Both the position numbers and the translations under genes were made by a program. Of a DNA stretch of 64,000 bases, positions 13,270-26,339 are shown piece by piece. Each line of letters begins with the position of its first letter. Within the stretch, counting starts at the first letter, position 1. The stretch is taken from the NCBI GenBank assembly GCA_013397455.1, contig VYZB01000336.1, positions 701,674-765,673 of the forward strand, in the 5' to 3' direction. The DNA is from Crotophaga sulcirostris. Its lineage: Eukaryota; Chordata; Aves; Cuculiformes; Crotophagidae. The notes beneath the pieces are model-generated. The model did no database searches, had not been told where the DNA came from, and was given only the letters and a program-made list of their open reading frames with translations.

Positions 13270-13385
13270 CAAAAGTGTAGACATGGCACTTAAAGACATG
13301 GTTTAGTAGGCACAGTGGTGATGGGCTGATGGTTGGACTGGACGATCTTAGAGGTCTTTTCCAACCTTAATTATTCTATGATTCC
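13270..13385 (+). mobile_element. CR1 LINE short 3' fragment, group II
   Basis: GACATGGTTTAGTAGGCACA to TTATTCTATGATTC. Confidence 0.88.
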
Positions 13386-14440
13386 AACTGGAAGGAAGTA
13401 GCCTGACAAACTAACCAGGAATACAAAATATATGTTTCAATAAAAGTTTTTCTCCTGGATATCTGAGTACTGGGACACTGAAAATCAACAGAGCCATGCA
13501 AATATCACATGGTCCAGTTTCCTCAAAGATTCAGGTGTTTGGCTGTATGTTATGTTTGGCAGAAGACCTCATTGTCAAAAAGGTGCTTTGTTGTAAAAAG
13601 AAGCAAAAAAACAGTTTGAAGGGAAAAATAGTTGATTATGACACTTAATGTTGAACTTTGGGATTTAAAATGCACAACACAAATCCTAAAATTCAGATCT
13701 ATTTCTGAATACAAAAAAAGTTGTTTTCCAGAAAAGGTTTGAAAGTCAAGCTAATCAAAATGTAATTAAAATTGCATTATACAGAAAGCTGAAGCAAAAA
13801 AATGCATCTTCAAAGAATAACTGTGTTTATAAAATTTTAGGGTCCAAAAAACAGTTCAAATAGCATCATTTTAGAGACTTAATTCAGAAAGAAGGGAACA
13901 AGAAGTTAAATTGACTTTTGCTTTTTGCAATGAGAAGTTGTGATTTTGCTCCAAAATGCATAAATCGCTTATTTGCATTGTTGGAAATGAAGAATATGAA
14001 ATGTTTGAATAAAGCAGTTTTAACCCAAACAGCTGCCTAGAGGTATCTGTACTGCAATTGAAATCTCTTGTGTTGTGTCAGATGTAAGAGTTATCATTTG
14101 AAGGCAGTGGGTTTTCTGAATGTTCTGATCTCTGCTGCTGCTGGAGAATTGCTCCTTTTAGGAATTTTCAGGAATTGCCATATTGCTACATTATCAAGCT
14201 TCTCATTTCAAGGCATTAAATTGTTATTTTATCACTGGGGCTTGTGTGAAACATTTCTTTGATTTGTTTTTCAACCAGCACTGTTCAACTGCTCAAGTAA
14301 CTTATGTTTCAGCATTAAAACAGAGTTTGAGAGTGCAGTTGGGGTAAATGGGAATTTAATGCGGCACTGTTGGTGCAATCTGCTTCTTCTTTATTTGTGA
14401 GTAGCTGCTTTTCACTGACTTTTCTTCAGCCTTTAAACAA

Positions 14441-14593
14441 GACCAGAGAGGTCGTGACTGCCCCATTCCTGGAGGTGTTCAAGACCAGGTTGGATGAGGT
14501 TTTGAGGAACCTGATCCAGTAGCAAGTGTGGCAGGGTGTTGGAACTGCATGGGCTTTAAGGTCCCTTCAAACACAAACCATTCTGTTTCTATG
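14441..14593 (+). mobile_element. CR1 LINE short 3' fragment, group I
   Basis: GACTGCCCCATTCCTGGAGG to CCATTCTGTTTCTATGA, about 150 bp. Confidence 0.87.
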
Positions 14594-15723
14594 ACCCATG
14601 CTCTGCAATTTTAAGGTGTTGAATGCAAAGGACTTTTAAAGTTGCTGGGTGTTTTGGACTGGTAATGTACTCATCAGACTTCTCTGAAGATGCGACAACT
14701 TTTCAGAGTGCTCTAGTATGTTCATAAGAATTCATCTGAAAGTACCTAAAATACCAACGGCACATGTACAGCAATGGTTTCTGAAAAGTGTTAATTCTTT
14801 TTTATTACCTTTTCCAAGGTTTACAGTGGGAATGCTTCACAACCGTGAAGTGTCTTTTGTTGGAGTTTACATCATTTTATATTATTACTGGTGTTATTTC
14901 AAACCTGTCCTTGTTGCCTTCCATATAAGCTTTTCATCTATTATATTGCAAGCCTTTTTATTGGGGGTAAGTAGTAACCTGTCTCTTTCTGCTCTCAAAA
15001 AGACAAGCTACTCTGTGGCTCCTCTGAAGAGACTTGTGATATGGTAGTTATCAGGTAAACTCAAACAAAAGGCATTTACTCATCTAAACTTTACAGTAAA
15101 ATTGTAGAAGGTAAATAGATCCTGGGTGATTGATTACTACTTAAACTAATTAATTTCACATAAAATAAAATATCTTATTATGCTATTTCATTTGTGAAAT
15201 GTTGGTGTATTATTTAAAATAGTTTCAAAGGAAAACATGCATGTCCAAGAGTTAAAATTCACTTATTTTCATGGGAAAGAGACAGATTATTGACAGAATA
15301 TTAGTATATCACTGACAAAGAAAACGTTTTGTGAGCACAGAGGGAACTCATACAATCAGAATCCTGCTGAGCTTGTATATAGACTAGGGAGGAGATTTAT
15401 TGTCCTACTGGAAATTCTCTTTTAGGTCATCTTTCATTTTCCTGCATTATTTTAAATCTCTCGAGATCTCTTATGCTAAAGGTGGAAAGCATGAGGAGAT
15501 GTTTAAAGCAGGATGAGGCATGTTAGTGCTCTTGGAAGGATGTAGCTCAGAAATGGAATTGCATGTGAGCTCTGCATGTAACTGGGGCAACCATTTTGGT
15601 TTTTATTGGTTTTGGTCAGATATTTTAATCCAGACTCCAACCTTACGAATGAGTAGAGTATTCATTGATTTTTTTGTTTTGTTTTGTGTTCTTGTTGTTT
15701 TTGGGTTTTTTTGTTAATCCCAG

Positions 15724-15918
15724 AATCTCAGGTTCCTGACCAGCCAAGCTCTCTCCATGTCAGGCCCTTGTCAACAAGTATTGTCATGAGTTGGACTCCG
15801 CCGCTGAACCCAAACATTGTTGTCCGCGGATACATCATTGGCTATGGTGTAGGCAGTCCATACGCTGAGACTGTGCGGGTGGACAGTAAACAGCGTTTTT
15901 ATTCCATTGAAAATTTGG
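15724..15918 (+). CDS. DCC: DCC coding exon: first part of FN3-4
   Basis: This 195-nt exon, phase 1 in and out, starts with [12 protein letters not shown], the linker and strand A of FN3-4. [10 protein letters not shown] and [16 protein letters not shown] follow, and it ends at FYSIENLE with the last Glu split across the intron. The acceptor TTAATCCCAG follows a T-rich, G-interrupted tract; the donor is TTGG/GTGAGT, a strong site. FN3-4 with FN3-5 and FN3-6 makes up the part of DCC known from structural work to contact netrin-1. The intron after it is the largest in the window, about 18.1 kb. Confidence 0.94.
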
Positions 15919-16207
15919 GTGAGTAATTGTTTTCATTCATTTCATTTTGTGGCGTGAGGTTCCTCTGAGATTATGCTATTTTGGTAGCTTTATTTTCAGG
16001 CTATCACTGTTGCTTCCCTTTATGTGTTGCTTTCTTTGGCTGTTTCTGCTTTCCTTTTTGTGTTTGGTCTTAACTTCAAAACTCAGGATGCTCTCAAACA
16101 TGTCAAATGTGATCAAATCCTCATTTTAATCAGTAGAACTATGCTCCTAATGCCGACGTGTCCCACATGTGCCAAGAGCTGGACCTGAAGATGTTGTTCC
16201 CTGTGCT

Positions 16208-16231
16208 GCACACACACACAAACACATACAC
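16208..16231. repeat. Short (CA)n tract
   Basis: CACACACACACAAACACATA; imperfect dinucleotide repeat in intron. Confidence 0.8.
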
Positions 16232-16591
16232 CCCCAGCCAAGTTTGAATTTAATGGCAATGCAAAGCTCCTGTTTTGTGTCTGTCAAAATGGTGCCAAGA
16301 GAGAAGTGGTTATTCATTATTCATGGCACAGCTCTGTGACACTTCATCTAAATTCTCAGCATGGTGTGCAGGGACCTGGATCCTTCCCATGGTGAGGGAT
16401 TTTTCTCCTAGCATGGGGAAAACAGAGTTTAAAGGAAGTTAAAAAGTTTAATGGCATTCTTGTCATTTCCTCTGTAGAGCTTTTATTCAAGATAAAAAAA
16501 GGTAAGTTTTCTCCTTAGCAATCTGGGAACAATTGGATATTACAGAAAAATTAATTAACTTGATGCTTTAGGGATGCACTGCTAGACTAGT

Positions 16592-16740
16592 TATGTCTCT
16601 GGAGGTATTCAAGACCAGGCTGGCTGAGGTTTTGAGGAACCTGATCCAGTGCAAGGTGTCTCTGCCCATGGCAGGGGCTTGGAACTGGATGAGCTTTGAG
16701 GTCCCTTCCAACCCAAATCATTCCATAACTCTACGATTCT
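16592..16740 (+). mobile_element. CR1 LINE short 3' fragment, group I
   Basis: Shares the unusual GAGGTTTTGAGGAACCTGAT wording with the copy at 14441, so the two may be sister copies. Confidence 0.87.
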
Positions 16741-16915
16741 AATTTTGTAAGACCAAAACTCAGATATCTGAGGACACTTTCCTTTGGAATTGGTATTTTA
16801 CAGCACCACAGAACTGCATCATCCAACCTTTTTGCTGTTTCCATGGGGAAACCCGAAGAGCAGAATAAACTGGATTTCAGTGTTGCTTCATCAAACAACT
16901 TCCCTACATCCAGAT

Positions 16916-16972
16916 GCATATTTATATGTATTTATATGTATATTTAGATGTATTTATAAATATATGCATAAA
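16916..16972. repeat. AT-rich imperfect tandem repeat
   Basis: Variants of TATTTATATG recur about five times. Confidence 0.75.
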
Positions 16973-17371
16973 CACTCCCAAATATTCAGTGGTTTCCAGA
17001 GAAAAAGGCAGATTTTATAATGGTTTGTGCAAGTGTGAAGTTCTTATGCAAAGTGGAAAAATGTCTGATCTGGGCTATGGAAGAAATTTGGTGGCATATA
17101 AAGATAAAACTATTACTAATCAATGTCTCTGCCTAAAAACTTACGGTCAGGATTAAATGCAATTTTTTTTTTTATTTCAAAAGTGGTTTAGATTCTGCCA
17201 AGCTTATTTTAAGTTCTTTCATATCTTTAATGAGTTTTCAGTTGAGTATTTCACCACTGTTGACTCAAAAGTACTGGAAATGGAAATTATATTGACAGAG
17301 CTATCCAAGCTTTGGCTTTGGGAAAAGCTACAGAGGAGATGCCTACACAGCTCAGTTTTTGAGTGGTCACC

Positions 17372-17465
17372 ATGAGTGTTGGGGTTGTGCTATACAGGGA
17401 CAGGAGCTGAACTCAATGATCCTTGTGGGTCCTTTCCCACTCCGGACATTCTATGATTCTATGAA
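17372..17465 (+). mobile_element. CR1 LINE short 3' fragment, group IV
   Basis: GAGTGTTGGGGTTGTGCTAT to CATTCTATGATTCTATGAA. Confidence 0.86.
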
Positions 17466-17747
17466 GTGATGAAGTGTCTTCATTAACAACTGGATAGATG
17501 TCTTGGTTTTTGTGGGGCTTTAGTGTATGTTTTCCTTCATGTATTAGAAGACCAGTGAATATATTTGTTGGCAGGGCCTCTGATAGCCACTACCTTCAGG
17601 TGGAAGATATGCTAGGAGCAACCTGCAGACACAAAAGTTTTCTAATAGGGCAACTACACTTGGTATTTTGTTTGACTGCAAATATTCAAAATTTGAGCAG
17701 TGAAATTTGATTGTTGTTGTTTTCCAGATGAACTGCATGCATCCGGA

Positions 17748-18043
17748 TTCTTCTTCCAAGTAACAAGTGACAGGACAAGAAGAAAAGGCCTCAAGTTGCA
17801 CCAGGGAAGGTTTAGATTGGCTATTAGGAAAAATTTCTTTACTGAAGGAGTGGTGAAACACTGGAAGAGGCTACTCAGGGCAGTGGTGGGGTCTCCAAAC
17901 CTGGCAGGGTTCAAAAGCCATGTAGATTTGGAGATTCGGGACATGGTTTAGTAGGCTTGGTGGGGTTGGGCTGACGTTTGGACTGGATGAGCTTGGAGGT
18001 TTTTTCCCAACCTTAACGATCCTGTGATTATAGGATTCTATGG
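17748..18043 (+). mobile_element. CR1 LINE 3' fragment, group II
   Basis: From TTCTTCCAAGTAACAAGTGA to GGATTCTATGG. Its extreme 3' end contains an extra ATTATAG interruption. Confidence 0.87.
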
Positions 18044-18718
18044 ATAAGGATGCAGGCTTTTCAGGATATAAGGATACACACTTTGGTCACACATCCTGAT
18101 GTGCATATTTTAAATTTGACTTCCCTGAACTTTCACATGTACAACTCCAAAAATCTTCCACCTGACGGTAGTGGCTATCAAATGCCCTGTGAGCAAATAT
18201 ATTCACTGGTCTTTTAATACATGAAGGAAAATGAATAATTGCACTAATTAAATCCCATCATTTAAATACCTACAGAAAATGACTCCCAGAGAGATGTGAC
18301 CAAGGGCCCAGAGAAAGCTTTTAAAAAATTAGAACAGTCGCCAACACTTCCTACATTATTCACCCACTTTATTAGAAACCATTACAAGAAAATTACACAA
18401 AATGATAAGGTAGAATTCTTTTCCTAATATTTTTTTTTCAATAAGAGTATGAATCAAAACGTGCTGCTGGCAGGAATGAGGGGAAAAGTATTTCTTAGAA
18501 GGTATGTGGACTTATCCCAAGTGTTGTAAAACTTCCTATGAAACCTGTGCATGTTGGTTATATGAGATCCAAAACAAGAAAACTGAGACGCTTGCTGTAA
18601 TTTTATTTAACTTATTAAGAAAATCAACTTCGATCACCTTCACAACAGTCCCCTTCTGAGCTGACACCCAGCTGCATCCAATGCTGCCAAAGTTTAAAAC
18701 AGTTCTGCAGATCATTTT

Positions 18719-18992
18719 CATAGAATCATAGAATCGTTAAGGTTGGAAAAGTCCACTAAGATCATTCAGTCCAACACTACTGGGCCTCCTAAGCTGTGTC
18801 ACAAAGCTCCATATTTACATGTTTTTATAACCCCTCCGGGGAAGGAGACTCCACCACTGCTCTGGGCAGCTTCTTCCAATGCTTCACTACTCTTTCGGTA
18901 TAGAAATTTTTCCTACTATCCAATCTAAACTTCCCCGGTGCAACCTGAGGCTATTTCCTCCTGTCCTATCACTTGTTACTTGGGAGAAGAAG
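18719..18992 (-). mobile_element. CR1 LINE 3' fragment, group II
   Basis: Antisense copy, tail first at CATAGAATCATAGAATCG, ending at TCACTTGTTACTTGGGAGAA. Confidence 0.9.
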
Positions 18993-19380
18993 AAATTTTC
19001 TGAAAGACTGTTGAGGATCTCCATCTTTTTTGCTTTCACATCTTCTACCAACAACAAATTGGTTCCTTTAAGCGTCGACTGGATTTCCGGAAGAGGGATC
19101 GAGGTCTGGTGAATAAGGTTCAAGAAAGGAATGTTGTTATGACCTAAAAACTGTTTCACATACAAAACACTGTGGGCTAGTGCACACCTACATTTTCCAG
19201 CCAAGGGTAAGGAATTTCCATATTTGAACACAGGTCCACTCATATGGAATGGAGAGATTGAGTTGAGTCTTGTCTCACTGACAAGTTAGAACATGTTCTA
19301 CATCAATCTCTTTGTCTCTCCCCTCCCACCCTTAGCTCCTGAGCTATAGAGTTAGTCTCAGTTTTTAGTACTGGACTTCG

Positions 19381-19571
19381 TACATTGAATGACCTTAGTT
19401 GGAAGGGACCTAGAAGGATCATCAAGTCCTGTCCCAGCAAAGAACAAGCCCAATGTTCACACCACGTGTCTGGGGGCATTGGCCAAATGCTTCTGAAACA
19501 CTGTCAGGCTTGGCCATGACTACTTCAGAGTCTGTTCCAGTGCTCCACCACCCTGTGAGGGAAGAGTGACG
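19381..19571 (-). mobile_element. CR1 LINE 3' fragment, group IV
   Basis: Antisense: AGTTGGAAGGGACCTAGAAG to CTCCACCACCCTGTGAGGGA. The tail is eroded. Confidence 0.84.
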
Positions 19572-20423
19572 ATGTTTATTATCATAGATGTAATATCCTA
19601 AGTGACAATGAAGTCCTATATCTAAATAAATTATGAACTTCAGTGAGATTTTCTCTCCCCTCCAAAGACATCAACCCTTTTGATGCTTGTGTCTTTCAGC
19701 AATTGCTTCCTCTTTGCTCCCTAGCTCTCCTTTTTCTTGTTAGACAGACACTGCAGCGACATCACCCCTTATCACCTTAATCCAGTCCGTGATCTGTCTA
19801 ACTAAAAAATCAGGGGGTTACAGCTTCCCAAGTTTCACTCAAGTCCTTTGTATCATTCCTTTGTACCCTATTTTGAAGCACACTGTATCAGTTAGATTCT
19901 GAAATGGTAGCTACTTCCACTAAAGAGCAATCAGATTTGTTTAACATCAGCTGCCTTGCAGAAATCCTACTTGTCTCTCATTTACACTCATCATTTTTGC
20001 ACATAAATGCCCAAACCAAATAATCCAGGCACTGTTTTACTGCTATAAGATCATGCTGTAGTCCTAAGAGAAATCATGGTGAAGACCTCCTCTGTTAAAA
20101 CTAGTGCTGTGCTGGGTTGAACAGGGATGCGAAATACCCTGACATCATCCTCGTGTCCATAGATGCTCACCTGATCTTTCTCCTAGGAACAATTTTCTCT
20201 CTGTGTTCAAACTTGCGCAAAAGCGTCTCCTGGATATCTTTCCAAATGCCTTACAGGTTAGAGACTGAGAAGAGGGTTGCATGTAGGTATTGAAAGTTGA
20301 AGCTAAAGACCCCCAGATTGGCTGACTGGCTTTATTCCCTTCGCAGCATCTGTGATACGGTTGCCCTGTGAAATCATCTCTTTGTGATTCCCCTTTTTCT
20401 GGCAGTTCCTGTGATAGATGTGT

Positions 20424-20678
20424 GATAGGGTTGAGCTGAAAGAGGGGAAATTGAGGTGAGACCTTAGGAAGAAAGATTTTCCTGTGAGGGTGGGAAGGCG
20501 CTGGCACAGGTTGCCCAAAAGAAGTCATGGATGCCCCATGCCTGGAGGTGCTGAAGGCTAGGTTCAATGGTGCTATGAGCAACCTGACGTAACGGGAGGT
20601 GCCCCTGCCTATGGCAGTGGAGTTAGAACTGAATGGGTTTTAAGGTCCCTTCCAATACAAACCTTTCTATGATACTAC
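20424..20678 (+). mobile_element. CR1 LINE 3' fragment, group I
   Basis: TTGAGCTGAAAGAGGGGAAA to CCTTTCTATGATAC. Confidence 0.88.
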
Positions 20679-20823
20679 GTTTCATCAGTCCCTTCATCTG
20701 ATTTTCAATCCCTCTTGACCATGGTGGGTGTCCATAGTTGTAAACTAGTCATGGTGTGCAATGTTGAGCATCAGAATTCACCATTCCAGACCTAATTATG
20801 AAATTCTAGAGCTAATTATGAAA

Positions 20824-20889
20824 TTAGAGATTGGACTAGATGACCTTCATGGTCCCTTCCAACTCAAACCATTCTATGATTCTATGATT
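20824..20889 (+). mobile_element. CR1 LINE very short 3' end, group I-like
   Basis: GATGACCTTCATGGTCCCTT plus tail; 66 bp only. Confidence 0.8.
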
Positions 20890-20994
20890 CCAAACATCTT
20901 TGCACCTTCAATCTGCTCCTAGTGATCAACTCAAAATGCTTTCTGTCTAGTACTTTCTGTTTATGGATGGAAGTCAGGTATTGTAGTCTTTGGA

Positions 20995-21130
20995 AATCAT
21001 AGAATGAAAAAATCATAAAATGGTTTGGGTACCTTAAAGATCATCCAGGTCCAATCCCCCTGCCATGGGCAGGGACACCTCCCACTGGATCAGGTTGCTG
21101 AAGTCCTCATCCAAGGACAAGGCCTGGAAG
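20995..21130 (-). mobile_element. CR1 LINE short 3' fragment, group I
   Basis: Antisense: AAATGGTTTGGGTACCTTAA to CTCATCCAAGGACAAGG. Confidence 0.84.
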
Positions 21131-21763
21131 TGATGTATGGTCTCTTTAAGTAGATCACCCATGGTGGAAGGATGGAGACTTACATGCTCACAGAGTGGCT
21201 CCTTTCTTAATTCCTTCCCTCTTGATAATACAACAGTAATATTGATATACACAACTCATATGGCAGCTTTGCATCATGTTTCAGGTACTTAATTGGTTAC
21301 TTCCTTCAAGCAAAACCATTTTAATAGCCTAGACTCGAGCTGTTACAGCACTTACCTGAGTAGAATACTTCAGCTATTGAATGCATCACTTCAAAACATG
21401 ATGAAAATGACTCGTTCAGTCTTTCAGAATTGTGATTGAGAACTTTAATCTGTGTGATGATAATCTTGAGGTAACACTTGTACTCTAGAATGCCTTAAAT
21501 AGAGTGAATTTCTCATGACTGAGTGGCCATATTTCCTTGGAGACACTCTCCACAGGTGCAGAAAAATAGGAATGTCCAGGCACTTCAGTTTTATCAGTTA
21601 AGAAGTTGTCTTCTTTCTGCAGCATGTGAGAGATATTCAATATCAGTCTCATAAATTTTAGGAGCAAGCATTCTTTGCTCTCATTCAACCTTTTATGTGA
21701 CAGTGAAATCAGTGCTTGATTGAGTCTCAAATAATGCTAATAAAGAGACCAATTTCTAGTTAA

Positions 21764-21870
21764 TCCTTTCCCTCTCCCTTCCCTTTCCCTCTCCATCTCT
21801 CTCCCTTTTCCCTCCCCCTCTCCCTTCCCCTCTCCGTCCCTCTCTCCCTTCCCCTTACCCTCCACCTTCT
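21764..21870. repeat. Polypyrimidine low-complexity tract
   Basis: About 105 bp of C/T-only sequence with few exceptions, built from CCCTCTCCCTTCC-like units. The other strand is a purine tract with repeated GGGAGAGGG. Confidence 0.9.
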
Positions 21871-22231
21871 CAAAAATGGCCAGGTTATTGACTGATTAAT
21901 GATGGTTTTAACAATCTCAGAGAATGCACAGATACTACTTCTGATCTTTTACAGAAAAAAAGTAATGATTTCCGTACTGATCCAACTCAGAAGGCATTAA
22001 TCATTGTAATGAACAGACTGGGCTCTTGACCATGGAGTTTTGTGTGAAAGCTTACTCATGAAATAAAAGTCAAAAAGAAAAGGAAAGAAGTATGCCATGA
22101 CTTCAATTTACCAATTCTGAAAATACAAACCCCAAAACATCTGTAACACAGCAGCTGTAATAACTTGAATAAAACTTTTAGTAGACTGTAAAGCTGTATT
22201 TTCTATTGATGGATAGGAAAAATGAAATGAA

Positions 22232-22670
22232 ATGTTTGGGCTGAAAGCCCATCCAGATCCATGGCCAGGGACACCTCCCTCTGGATCAGGTTGTTCAATG
22301 CCCTATCCAACCTGGCCTTCAACATCTCCATGGGTGGGACAGCCATGACTTCTATGGACAACCTGGTCCAGTGCCTCACCGCTCTCACAGGAAAATATTT
22401 CTCCCTAAGATCTCATCTCAATTTCCCTTCTCACAGTTTCAGACCCTTTCCCTCATCCTATCCCTGCACTCCCTGATCAAGAGCTACTCCCCAGCTTTTG
22501 TGGAACCCCTCCCAGCAGCCCTGTTCCCAGCAGCCTTCTCTTCTCCAGGCTTAGGAAGCCCAGTTCTCTCCGTTCTTCCCTCTTATGGGTGGTGCTCCAG
22601 CCCTCAGATCATCTCTGTGGCCTCCTCAGGACTCACTCGAACAGATCCATGTCCTTCCTTTGTTGAAGAA
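22232..22670 (-). mobile_element. CR1 LINE 3' fragment, group I
   Basis: Antisense copy of about 440 bp. The tail is lost, and it starts in the GGGCTGAAAGCCCATCCAG region. Confidence 0.88.
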
Positions 22671-23233
22671 TGAGGCATAATTTTAGAAAGAGTTTTTAAG
22701 AACAGTTGCCTTCACATGGCTTAAAAACAAGCTATATTCATCTCTGGGCCTGTGCAGGAATTTATATAGACCCTCTTGAAAGAGTTTAGTTGTGAAAATG
22801 GGATGCACTTCTTGAAATATTATTTTCATGTCTCTTTTTTAAGTTGAACCTTTGATCCTTCTGGCCCAGCAATGAAAGCAAAGTGAATAATAGGCAGCAA
22901 AATCCAGCAAAGACCTTTCAAAGTTACTAACTCTCCTCCCATAAAGCCTAGAGCTATACACATCTGAAAATTTGAAGCTCCAAAGAGAAAACCTAATGGG
23001 TGCGAGTTCTGCTTAATTAGTAGTTTGGAGGAATAGAGCAACCATATGAATAATAAGAATGTATTAACAACTCACACTGGTAAGACATTTTATAATGATG
23101 GAGGGGGCTGCAGGTTCTCCTCTGGTCTAAACAGACCAGTATAAAGTTAGGAGATTGGCAGCCAGGGTGGATTTGTCTTTACATGCTTTGGTGCAAGTGT
23201 TACAGTTCAGGTGATGCAATGCACAAATGGCAA

Positions 23234-23627
23234 ACAGGCTGAGAGAGTTGAGGTTGTTCAGCCTGGAGAAGAGAAGGCTCATGGGGGACCCCATAGCAGC
23301 CTTCCAGTACTGAAAGGGTCTCCAGGAAATCTAGGGAGGGGCTCTTGATCAGGGAGTGCAGAGATAGGACAAGGGGAATGGTTTGAAGTTGAAAGGGAGG
23401 AGACTGAGATGGGATCTTAGGAAGAAATATTTTCCTGAGAGGGTGGTGAGGCCCTGGCGCAGGTTGCCCAGAGAAGTTGTGGCTGCCCCAGCCATAGAGG
23501 TGTTGAAGGCCCAGTTGGATGGGACTTTGAGCACCCTGATCCAGTAGGTGGTGTCCCTGTCCCTACGTTGTAGGGGGTTGGACCTGGGTGGGCTTTGAGA
23601 TCCCTTCCAACCCAAACGATTCTATGA
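23234..23627 (+). mobile_element. CR1 LINE 3' fragment, group I
   Basis: CAGGCTGAGAGAGTTGAGGT to CGATTCTATGATAA. Confidence 0.9.
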
Positions 23628-24304
23628 TAAACTTTTAGATCTGAATTTATATTCTAACAAACATACTAGTAGGAATATAAAAAATTCCATCAAATTCACC
23701 TTCATCTTAACTGCGGATCAGATTAAATTTGACCCTTATGAGTTGATGAGGCAAAAAAGCATTTTGTTTTATTGCACAAGGACAGAAAGAAGGCTCTTCA
23801 TTTTCTTTAATCTTTGCAGATGACAGTTGTGGATTCTAACAAAGACATGAAAGGAGTCGGGGAAAAAAGCTTTTTAATGTAGTTTTGGGTTGTTTCTTCC
23901 TTTTGCATTTTTAATACAAAATGGAGCAGTGAAAATCAAACAGAAATACATTAAATTTTATGCATCTCACTGTTCCCCTCGTAGATCACATTAAAGCACA
24001 ACACTAACAAGTAAAGGCACTTTGAGACTCCAGGGACTGTTCATTTTCTTTCTTGCCATTGAAAACTGGCTGTCATTTAGAGAATGCTGCCATTGCAGCA
24101 AATACTTTGTGCAACAATTTACTTTCATTTCTCCCTGACTTGGCTTTCTTACAGAGTTGGAAGAAATTGCTCCCAAGCGAAAGGTCAGTTTTTGATCAGT
24201 GCATTATTTATATCGCTAACAACTCTTGCATAACTCCCCTAAATCAGGTTTTCTGTGGATTTTTTGGTGTGTCCTTGTGTTAAAGTGAATTATGGACTGT
24301 CATG

Positions 24305-24607
24305 CAAGCTCTTTATCAGGGAACATAGTGATAGGATTGAGGGGTAGGGGGGGTGTTTAAGATAAAAGAGGGGAGATTGAGATGAGATCTTATGAAGAAA
24401 TGTTTTCTGTGAGGATGGTGAAGCTCCCTGGGAGGAGGGAGAAGTTGTGAGTGCCACATCCCTGAAGGGTTTCTGCACCAGGTTGGGTGGATCTTTGAAC
24501 AACCTCATGCCATGGGAGGTGTCCCTGACCATGTCAGGGGAGTCAGAACAGGATGGTCTTTAAGGTCCTATCCAACCCAAACCATTCCACGATTCTATGA
24601 TTCTATG
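24305..24607 (+). mobile_element. CR1 LINE 3' fragment, group I
   Basis: CTCTTTATCAGGGAACATAG to CCACGATTCTATGATTCTATGAG; two full tail units. Confidence 0.88.
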
Positions 24608-24821
24608 AGTCTGCTCAAATACTTCACTCTAACTAACTTTGTGTGAGACATTTTAGTTTGTTTATGTCTTAGTTCTCCAGGTGTAAAAAACAGCTGAAAA
24701 GGCTTCCCTGACAAAATGTTTAGAATCAATTGACAACAGATGGAACAGAAGAGCTGAATATTGCTCTGCTTCACTGGTAAAGAACAGAATGCCTAAGAAT
24801 AACTCCTAATCACAAATAATA

Positions 24822-24908
24822 GTGGGAGGTGTCTCTGCCCATGGCAGGGCATCAGAACTGGATGGTCTTTAAGGTCTCTTCCAACTCAAACTATTCTATG
24901 ATTCTCTG
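24822..24908 (+). mobile_element. CR1 LINE short 3' fragment, group I
   Basis: GTGGGAGGTGTCTCTGCCCA to TATTCTATGATTCTCTGAT. Confidence 0.85.
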
Positions 24909-25095
24909 ATAATACCAAGAAAGAAGAGTATTTTTGTTCTTTATATCCATTCATCAACCAAAACAAAGAGGAAGCTTAGTTACAAGACTTAGTTTTCAGG
25001 GAAAAGATGGGAGTGATTTGCCTTCTGGAGTGTTCCTGGTATCTCAGACAGAGATGCCAAGGAGATCAAAAGGGGGCTGAAGATCAGAGAGCTGG

Positions 25096-25500
25096 AACGC
25101 CAATGAGGGCTGAGAGAGTTGGGGTTGTTCAGCCTGGAGAAGAGAAGGCTCCCGGGAGACCTTAGAGCAGCCTTCTAATATTGAAAGGGGCTCCAGGAAA
25201 ACTGGGGAGGGGCTCTCAATCAGGGAGTGAAGGGATTAGGTGAGGGGGAACAGTTTGAAGTAGCAAGAGGGGAGATTGAGACAAGATCTTAGGAAGAAAT
25301 ATTTTCCTGTGAGGGTGGTGAGGCACTGGCCCAGGTTGCCCAGAGAAGCTATGGCTGCCCCATCCCTGAAGGTGTTCAAGGCCAGGCTGGATGGAGCTTT
25401 GAGAAATCTGACCCAGTGGGAGGTGTTCCTACCCATTGTAGGCAGTTGGAACTGGATGGGCTTTGGTGACCCTTTCCACCCAAACCATTCTATGATTCTA
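25096..25500 (+). mobile_element. CR1 LINE 3' fragment, group I
   Basis: GGGCTGAGAGAGTTGGGGTT to CATTCTATGATTCTAAG. Confidence 0.9.
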
Positions 25501-25525
25501 AGAAAACAGCTAAGTGGCCAAGGTG

Positions 25526-25590
25526 ACAGAATCACAGAATCACAGAATGATCTGAGTTGGAAGGGACCCACAAGGATCACTGAGTCTAAG
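25526..25590 (-). mobile_element. CR1 LINE very short 3' end, group IV
   Basis: Antisense tail AGAATCACAGAATCACAGAA then TTGGAAGGGACCCACAAGGA. It lies tail-to-tail with the preceding sense copy. Confidence 0.82.
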
Positions 25591-26339
25591 GATCATTGAG
25601 ATCTAGAGATGCACATTTGCTTGGATGAAAGACAGTTTCTCCTCATGGAGCAAGTTGCATTGCTATTTTTGTAAATGAGTGTTTGAGGGAACCTTGCTCC
25701 CACACATGAGTTAACATTCCTACTACATTAATAGCATTTCCTCTGATGTCAGAAAGCATCTGGAGTCACAGCTCCTCATTTTTTATTAATTTGTCCATAT
25801 GTCCTACACTTCATCTTCTGCTATGTTACTTTACTTCTCCTGAGTTTGACTGCATTTGTAACATCAATAACAAATGTCCATGATCTGCAGAGGGACTTTA
25901 TTGTTGTTTTGTTTTCCCTACCGACACGGCATGCACTGAGTTTGCGATGCACTATGGGAGTTGTAAAGGTTCATGCCTCTGCAGAAAGCAAGACCTATAT
26001 CTAAGCGTGCTCAAGTTGTCTTTCCTTAAAAAAAGCCCTGCACACTTTGTTCTAATGCTCACAGGACATTGTTCACAAGAGGAATCAGCAAGTAGGCATA
26101 ATATATGATGAGATGACATCTTATAAACAACTGTAAATATAGATATGCTCTTCGAGTCCTGAACTACATTAAAATAGAAGCACCTAACATTCTCATTATA
26201 AATTCTTTTTACTCCATTAGACACTTTCCCTAGTGTTTTAGAAGTTAAATGTTTCCAGAATCAGCCTGAGTATCTCTAAATAGACAGGAACCCTCAGAAA
26301 AGGGAGGGACTTTGTCATCCAGATGAAGCAATCTGTTTT

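Larger units (their letters stand above)
8867..15723 (+). other. DCC: DCC intron between FN3-3 and FN3-4
   Basis: This 6.9-kb phase 1 intron has CR1 mainly at 10.2-13.4 kb. Repeat-free stretches 8867-10173, 11556-12478 and 13385-14440 are AT-rich with no coding signal. The final 1.1 kb (14594-15723) before the acceptor is also CR1-free. Confidence 0.85.

Noticed and set aside
16208..16231. (CA)n tract as a notable microsatellite
   Set aside because: Too short and interrupted to be of note; listed only as a repeat.
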